Shown piece by piece: positions 5,954 through 9,613 of a stretch of DNA of 9,613 bases. The notes beneath the pieces are model-generated. The model did no database searches and was not told the origin of the DNA. It worked only from the letters and a program-made list of their open reading frames with translations. The first letter of the stretch is position 1. Every line of letters begins with the position of its first letter. The position numbers and the translations under genes are program-made. The stretch is taken from NCBI GenBank assembly GCA_028708005.1, contig JAQVZV010000022.1, positions 1-9,613 of the forward strand, in the 5' to 3' direction. This stretch comes from Bacilli bacterium (lineage in GTDB: Bacteria; Bacillota_I; Bacilli_A; RF39; UBA660).

Positions 5954-7309
5954 TTATTTTTTAGCTTTAATAATGAGTGTTACTTTTTTAACCTTTGGAA
6001 CATATGTAACCCTCAAATCGCTTCTTTCTACTATAACATCCACTTCGTGTTCACCAACGCCATAACCTTTTAAATCAACATACGCTCTTATATTAACTGG
6101 ATTAATTGTATTTAAAACAGAACTAACCCCTTTTACAATGATAGTAATACTACGATCATCTTTACTCTTTGCATTAACAGTATAGTTGTTTCCTAAATTT
6201 TCATATTGGACATCTATGTTGTTAAACTCCTTAGTATCTTCATCTTCAACAACTACACTAACATTTGCAATGGCTTCACTCATTAACCTAACACCAACCG
6301 GTTTTTTAATGGTCAAATTATATTGCTTATTTTCTTTTAAACCGTTAACATCAATAGGGACTTCGATATAAGAAATATTTTCAATGATGTCATCATCACC
6401 ATAGACAACAACTTCATTTACATTGCTAGTGATAGTACTTATAGCTTTACCAAAGCTTAACGTTCCTACAGGTACAAAACGAAGCGGAATGTTTTTCTGT
6501 GGAGATGTAATAGTAATTACTGCGCTTATCTTCGATGGAACTATTTCTGCATCTACAACATTACCACTTTGGTCATAGGCAATTAGAGGTATGTCGTTCA
6601 ACTCTAACTTACCCACTTTTGGATCTATAAAATTATTTGTGTCTATTAGCGCTTTTATAGTAGCTACCTTTTTTAATGTATCCTCTGATCCTTTTACAAT
6701 AACTTGGTCACGTTCGATTTCCGTTTTTTCAATAACTAGTTTTGGATCTAAATCATCTGTATTTAATAGATCAACATTAACCGTCCTAGCTTCAGATACC
6801 TTTGGATAAATTGTAATAGTAACAACAGAAGGATCTAATTTATAGTTAATTGTATCAATCGCTCTTTTATATTTTAAAGCAACTTTATGAACACCGGGTT
6901 TCAAACCTGTTAAATCAAGTGTAGCTTCATGAACTGAAATTTGCCTTGCCAAATATACATTAAATGAACGACCAATCATTGTGATATCAACCTTCTCAGG
7001 AACGCCTTCCAATACATAAGCTTCCTCATTATATTTAACTTCAACTGGTTGATTATATAATACCTCTGCTGATGTTTCCATCATCGCAATTGTTTCAGAA
7101 TCAACAGTTATAAATATAATGACAGCAAGAATAAGTGTAATTAATAACAAACTATTCTTTTGACTCAAAATCTTTTCAAGTCTTTTGCTATCTCTCGTAA
7201 AATTATCTTTAATAAGAATAGCTAGTTTTGTAATAGGCAGAATTATATGTTTATCTATTGCATGCCATAGATTGGCTAACATGAATTTAAATTTATTCTT
7301 CATTTTCAT
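5954..7309 (-). CDS. cdaR: CdaR, YbbR-domain regulator of the diadenylate cyclase CdaA
   Basis: About 451 residues. A single membrane span (SLLLITLILAVIIFITV, about 53-69) is followed by an extracellular region with what look like four YbbR repeats (about 75-170, 170-265, 265-355, 360-451), each with a VxVxxxG/IxVxG-type strand pattern. CdaR binds the membrane cyclase CdaA and adjusts c-di-AMP production. About 50 residues, unusually long, precede the membrane span and include a hydrophobic patch (IILPITKLAILI). The ATG at 7309 is chosen because GGAGG (7316-7320) lies 6 nt upstream; a TTG at 7336 further upstream has no such support. The start overlaps the end of cdaA by 17 nt, so translation is coupled. 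In Bacillus the third gene of this operon is glmM; here a terminator and the rplM operon follow. Confidence 0.9.
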   Translation of the reverse strand: MKMKNKFKFMLANLWHAIDKHIILPITKLAILIKDNFTRDSKRLEKILSQKNSLLLITLILAVIIFITVDSETIAMMETSAEVLYNQPVEVKYNEEAYVLEGVPEKVDITMIGRSFNVYLARQISVHEATLDLTGLKPGVHKVALKYKRAIDTINYKLDPSVVTITIYPKVSEARTVNVDLLNTDDLDPKLVIEKTEIERDQVIVKGSEDTLKKVATIKALIDTNNFIDPKVGKLELNDIPLIAYDQSGNVVDAEIVPSKISAVITITSPQKNIPLRFVPVGTLSFGKAISTITSNVNEVVVYGDDDIIENISYIEVPIDVNGLKENKQYNLTIKKPVGVRLMSEAIANVSVVVEDEDTKEFNNIDVQYENLGNNYTVNAKSKDDRSITIIVKGVSSVLNTINPVNIRAYVDLKGYGVGEHEVDVIVERSDLRVTYVPKVKKVTLIIKAKK

Positions 7310-8114
7310 TTTCTGCCTCCTCAACCTCTTCTTCAACTACAACATCATTCTTAGGTCTGAGCTCTTCAAGAAGAATTTCACTAAAGTCATCAAGGGTTAA
7401 ATTATAATTCAATTCACCATTGGTAGCGATAGAAATGCGACCCGTTTCTTCAGAGACAATAATTGAAATACAATCTGTTTCTTCGCTAATTCCCAATGCA
7501 GCTCTATGTCTGGTACCCAAACGCTTTACAATCTTCATATCTACGCTAGTTGGGAAAACAGCTCCCGCACAACTAATTCTATCTCCTTGTATAATAACCC
7601 CTCCGTCATGAAGAGGATTATTTGGGAAAAAGATAGATATTAACAGTTCACTAGTTATATCTGCATAAATTTTCTTTGATCTTTCAATGTAATCACGCAA
7701 ACTAACATCACGCTCGATAACAATTAATGCACCAATTCTGGTTTTCTTTAAATATTCAACAGCTAAAGTTATTTCGCGCACTATTTTTTCACGCTCGCCA
7801 ACACTTAAAACCTTATGTCTACCTAGAAGTTGAGTTTTTCCTATTTGTTCTAATACATTTCTAATTTCAGGTTGAAAAATTATAATTAAAGCTAATGGCC
7901 CCCACATGATAACGTATTCTAGTAACAAACCAATTGTAACTAATCCAAGCCAATCACTTAACACTTTAATTAACACAATAAAAATTATACCTTTAAATAA
8001 CAAACTCATCTTAACATTATTACGAATGTTCTTAAGTATGTAATATAAGAAAAACCATACTAATGCAACGTCTATTATTTTCATTATTGTAGAAATAATA
8101 AAATCTAAAGTCAT
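7293..8114 (-). CDS. cdaA: Diadenylate cyclase CdaA (c-di-AMP synthase)
   Basis: 273 residues, the usual CdaA size. Three predicted membrane segments occupy about 5-28, 38-56 and 60-80. The cytosolic DAC (DisA_N) domain follows at about 100-255. Active-site motifs are intact: DGG at 170-172 (NPLHDGGVIIQ) and GTRHRAALG at 200-208, which bind ATP and metal for joining two ATP into c-di-AMP, the second messenger for potassium and osmotic balance. The C-terminus is a run of acidic residues (EEEVEEAENENEE). The ATG has AGGAGG 5 nt upstream. It is first in the cdaA-cdaR operon. Confidence 0.95.
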   Translation of the reverse strand: MTLDFIISTIMKIIDVALVWFFLYYILKNIRNNVKMSLLFKGIIFIVLIKVLSDWLGLVTIGLLLEYVIMWGPLALIIIFQPEIRNVLEQIGKTQLLGRHKVLSVGEREKIVREITLAVEYLKKTRIGALIVIERDVSLRDYIERSKKIYADITSELLISIFFPNNPLHDGGVIIQGDRISCAGAVFPTSVDMKIVKRLGTRHRAALGISEETDCISIIVSEETGRISIATNGELNYNLTLDDFSEILLEELRPKNDVVVEEEVEEAENENEE

Positions 8115-8147
8115 AACGTCCTCCTACACAATGTAATATTCATAAAA

Positions 8148-8156
8148 ATTATATCA
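8148..8156 (-). promoter_or_regulatory. Extended -10 promoter of cdaA-cdaR
   Basis: TGATATAAT on the minus strand, with no recognisable -35. Predicted start near 8141 gives a leader of about 27 nt ending in the AGGAGG site. It lies downstream of the preceding gene's terminator, so cdaA-cdaR has its own promoter. Confidence 0.6.
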
Positions 8157-8187
8157 TAAAACAACAATAATTAGTACCAAATATAAT

Positions 8188-8217
8188 AAAAAAAGTTCTT
8201 AGTATAACAAGAACTTT
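8188..8217 (-). terminator. Rho-independent terminator of the repeat-containing membrane protein gene
   Basis: On the minus strand AAAGTTCTT pairs with AAGAACTTT (9 bp) around an 8-nt loop, followed by seven T. It begins 10 nt after the stop codon. Confidence 0.85.
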
Positions 8218-8227
8218 AATTTTGCTT

Positions 8228-8971
8228 TTATATCTTAGGTTCTTCGGCAGAACTGTTTTCCCCGTTTAAAATGCTATCATTATCATATTGTGATTGATCA
8301 ATAATGAAAGTTGGATTTGACTCTGAGTTAGCTTCGGTTGTTTGTTGAGGTTGAATCATTGAGAAATCCATAACTTCAGTTTTATCAAATCTATCATTGT
8401 CAATTGGGGTAATCTCTTCAATTGGTTTAATTTCTTCTACTATAGGTTCAACAGTGTTTGGCTCGTTAACCAAAGGTTGGCCCATAACGGGACTAACAAA
8501 GGCATCTCGTATTCCTTGTTCAGGCGCTATTGGAGCAGCTTCTGGCATTGTCGGCATTCCTTGTTCAGGTGCTATTGGAGCAGCTTCTGGCATTGTCGGC
8601 ATTCCTTGTTCAGGTGCTATTGGAGCAGCTTCTGGCATTGTTGGCACACCTTGTTCAGGCGCTATTGGTGTAAATCCTGGCACATCCATTTCATTTGAAA
8701 TAGGAGTAGCAACGTTTTCTTCGATAGGAAGATCAATTACATCAACAGGTTGCATAACATCACTTTGCAGTGTGTTAGCAACGTCATTTATACTGCCTGT
8801 ATTAACTTCATTTATATTTGCCATTGGTTCTTCAGTCTTGGTTTTCTTTTTTCCTTTGCCTCGACTAGTTAAAAGACCTATTAGCATCAAAATGAGAATT
8901 AAGCCAACACCTATTACATATACATAATATTCTTCTAAAAAAATCACAATTCCATCAAAAAAATCTCCCAT
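8228..8971 (-). CDS. Unrecognised single-span membrane protein with Pro-rich 15-residue repeats
   Basis: 247 residues; I do not recognise a family. A short acidic N-terminus (MGDFFDG) precedes one membrane segment (about 17-34). RGKGKKKTK right after it suggests, by the positive-inside rule, that the long C-terminal part is in the cytoplasm. That part is acidic and probably disordered. Residues 101-153 hold three and a half copies of a 15-residue unit, (A/T)PIAPEQGMPTMPEA. The tail (about 175-247) has Pro/Glu/Ile-rich stretches and no motif I can name. The ATG has AGGAGG spaced 6 nt upstream. It lies between pyrG and cdaA with its own terminator, so a role in c-di-AMP signalling is not implied. 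The topology could suit a scaffold or tether; that is a guess. Confidence 0.75.
   Translation of the reverse strand: MGDFFDGIVIFLEEYYVYVIGVGLILILMLIGLLTSRGKGKKKTKTEEPMANINEVNTGSINDVANTLQSDVMQPVDVIDLPIEENVATPISNEMDVPGFTPIAPEQGVPTMPEAAPIAPEQGMPTMPEAAPIAPEQGMPTMPEAAPIAPEQGIRDAFVSPVMGQPLVNEPNTVEPIVEEIKPIEEITPIDNDRFDKTEVMDFSMIQPQQTTEANSESNPTFIIDQSQYDNDSILNGENSSAEEPKI
8513..8671. repeat. 45-bp tandem repeat, about 3.5 copies, inside a coding region
   Basis: Units begin at 8514, 8559, 8604 and 8649, exactly 45 bp apart, so reading frame is kept. Units one and two differ at one or two bases; the third ends in TTGGCACACC rather than TCGGCATTCC; the fourth diverges after about 20 bases. The near identity at DNA level indicates recent duplication. 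Confidence 0.93.
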
Positions 8972-8990
8972 TTATATTCCTCCTATTTTA

Positions 8991-9019
8991 AGGATATCAC
9001 CAAAATCAAAATTTTGCAA
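8991..9019 (-). promoter_or_regulatory. Possible promoter of the repeat-containing membrane protein gene
   Basis: TTGCAA (9014-9019), a 17-nt spacer and TGATATCCT (8991-8999, extended -10 form with a weak hexamer), about 20 nt before the start codon at 8971. The 100-nt gap after pyrG shows only a weak AGGA/TCCT hairpin and no clear terminator, so read-through from pyrG remains possible. Confidence 0.35.
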
Positions 9020-9071
9020 TCATTTAATTTCATTTAATAATATGTTTTAAGGAAAAAAATATTCTGTCCTA

Positions 9072-9613
9072 CTATAAATCAATACTTGCTTTAACAAAAA
9101 AGTCAAACATAGGATGAGGTCTTGTTGGTCTACTTTTAAACTCGGGATGAAACTGAGATGCTATAAAACATGGATGATTAGGCAATTCTATCGCTTCAAC
9201 CATTTCCCCATTAGGACTTTTACCTGAAAAAACCATTCCCTTTGAAGATAACAACTCCAAATATTTATTATTGAATTCATATCGATGACGGTGACGTTCT
9301 ACAATCTTATCTGTTTTATAAATTTTATGTAACCTCGTATTCCGGGTTATAACACATGGATAATTACCTAACCGTAAGGCCATCTTATTTTCACCATTTG
9401 GTTTATTGCCTAATGCTAAATCAATAATAGGATCTGTTGTCGTCTCATCAAATTCAGTTGAATCAGCATTTGCTATACCGCATACATTACGAGCAAATTC
9501 TATACAAGCCAACTGCATACCTAAACCTATTCCTAAAAATGGTATATTATGTTCACGGGCATATTTAATTGCTTTTATTTTGCCTTTATTACCTCTAGTG
9601 CCAAAACCTCCAG
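9072..9613 (-). CDS. pyrG: CTP synthase, C-terminal glutaminase domain (5' part outside window), catalytic Cys replaced by Gly
   Basis: About 180 C-terminal residues of PyrG, which makes CTP from UTP, ATP and ammonia released from glutamine. The frame is open from the window edge. Visible marks are GGFGTRGNKGK, IPFLGIGLGMQLACIEFARN, STEFDE, ALRLGNYPC, ERHRHRYEF and FHPEFKSRP near the end. In the family the nucleophile elbow reads GICLGMQ; here codon 9525-9527 is GGT (Gly) in place of TGT/TGC (Cys, E. coli Cys379). The partner His and Glu (HPE, E. coli His515/Glu517) are kept, as are the Glu of STEF and the Arg of HRHRYEF that bind glutamine. The usual GGTMRLG loop is also altered (ENKMALRLG). 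The glutaminase half is therefore probably inactive, with ammonia-dependent synthesis still possible. The synthase half is not visible, so its integrity is unknown. The ATG at 9518 is an internal Met, not the start. Confidence 0.95.
   Translation of the reverse strand, partial: GGFGTRGNKGKIKAIKYAREHNIPFLGIGLGMQLACIEFARNVCGIANADSTEFDETTTDPIIDLALGNKPNGENKMALRLGNYPCVITRNTRLHKIYKTDKIVERHRHRYEFNNKYLELLSSKGMVFSGKSPNGEMVEAIELPNHPCFIASQFHPEFKSRPTRPHPMFDFFVKASIDL

Noticed and set aside
6186..6809. Two small plus-strand frames opposite cdaR
   Set aside because: Both are Ser/Thr/Phe-rich shadows of the YbbR repeats without ribosome binding sites.
7310..7336. Upstream TTG start for cdaR
   Set aside because: The ATG at 7309 has GGAGG at 6 nt; the TTG lies within the acidic tail codons of cdaA without an SD of its own.
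7185..7611. Small plus-strand frames opposite cdaR and cdaA
   Set aside because: They overlap the active-site and overlap regions of real genes on the other strand and lack start signals.
8513..8671. CRISPR-like array
   Set aside because: The units are contiguous with no unique spacers, a 45-bp period divisible by three, and lie inside a coding frame.
8397..8927. Long plus-strand frames opposite the repeat protein gene, with repeated Gly/Cys/Ile-rich units
   Set aside because: They are antisense reflections of the 45-bp repeat. They have no ribosome binding site, while the minus-strand frame has a strong SD, a membrane segment and a terminator.

Overview
The window is AT-rich DNA from a low-GC, endospore-forming member of the Bacillota (Firmicutes). 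The evidence is spore-coat genes of the cotJ family, a CwlD cortex amidase next to rplM-rpsI as in Bacillus, a CdaA/CdaR c-di-AMP module, strong AGGAGG-type ribosome binding sites and short U-tailed terminators. I cannot name the genus. The coding density is that of an ordinary chromosome. I see no transposase, integrase, tRNA, rRNA or CRISPR array.

Left part (1-3026): a minus-strand pair reads abi -> htrA, an Abi_2/HEPN-type protein followed 12 nt later by a membrane-anchored HtrA-like serine protease whose PDZ domain runs off the left edge. A compact divergent promoter region (about 1918-2007) also drives a plus-strand gene for a cytosolic zinc-dependent phospholipase C-like protein, which ends in a clear terminator. 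Middle part (3080-4168): a two-gene sporulation operon holds a fused CotJA-CotJB protein and CotJC, a manganese-catalase-like coat protein. It has a mother-cell sigma-factor-like promoter and a terminator.

Right part (4167-9613), all minus strand and so read right to left: pyrG (CTP synthase, 5' end outside the window); an unrecognised single-span membrane protein with 15-residue Pro-rich repeats; cdaA and cdaR, overlapping by 17 nt (c-di-AMP synthesis and its regulator); rplM and rpsI behind a strong promoter and an L13-type leader; then cwlD behind the rpsI terminator. Terminators separate these units: after the repeat protein, after cdaR, and after rpsI.

The most notable observation is in pyrG. 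The nucleophile elbow of the glutaminase domain reads GIGLGMQ where the family has GICLGMQ, so the catalytic cysteine is a glycine while the His and Glu of the triad and other glutamine-site residues remain. If real, this CTP synthase should use only free ammonia. Second are the CotJA-CotJB fusion and the linked abi-htrA pair. I found no convincing wholly new multi-gene system; the rest is recognisable housekeeping and sporulation content with local oddities.
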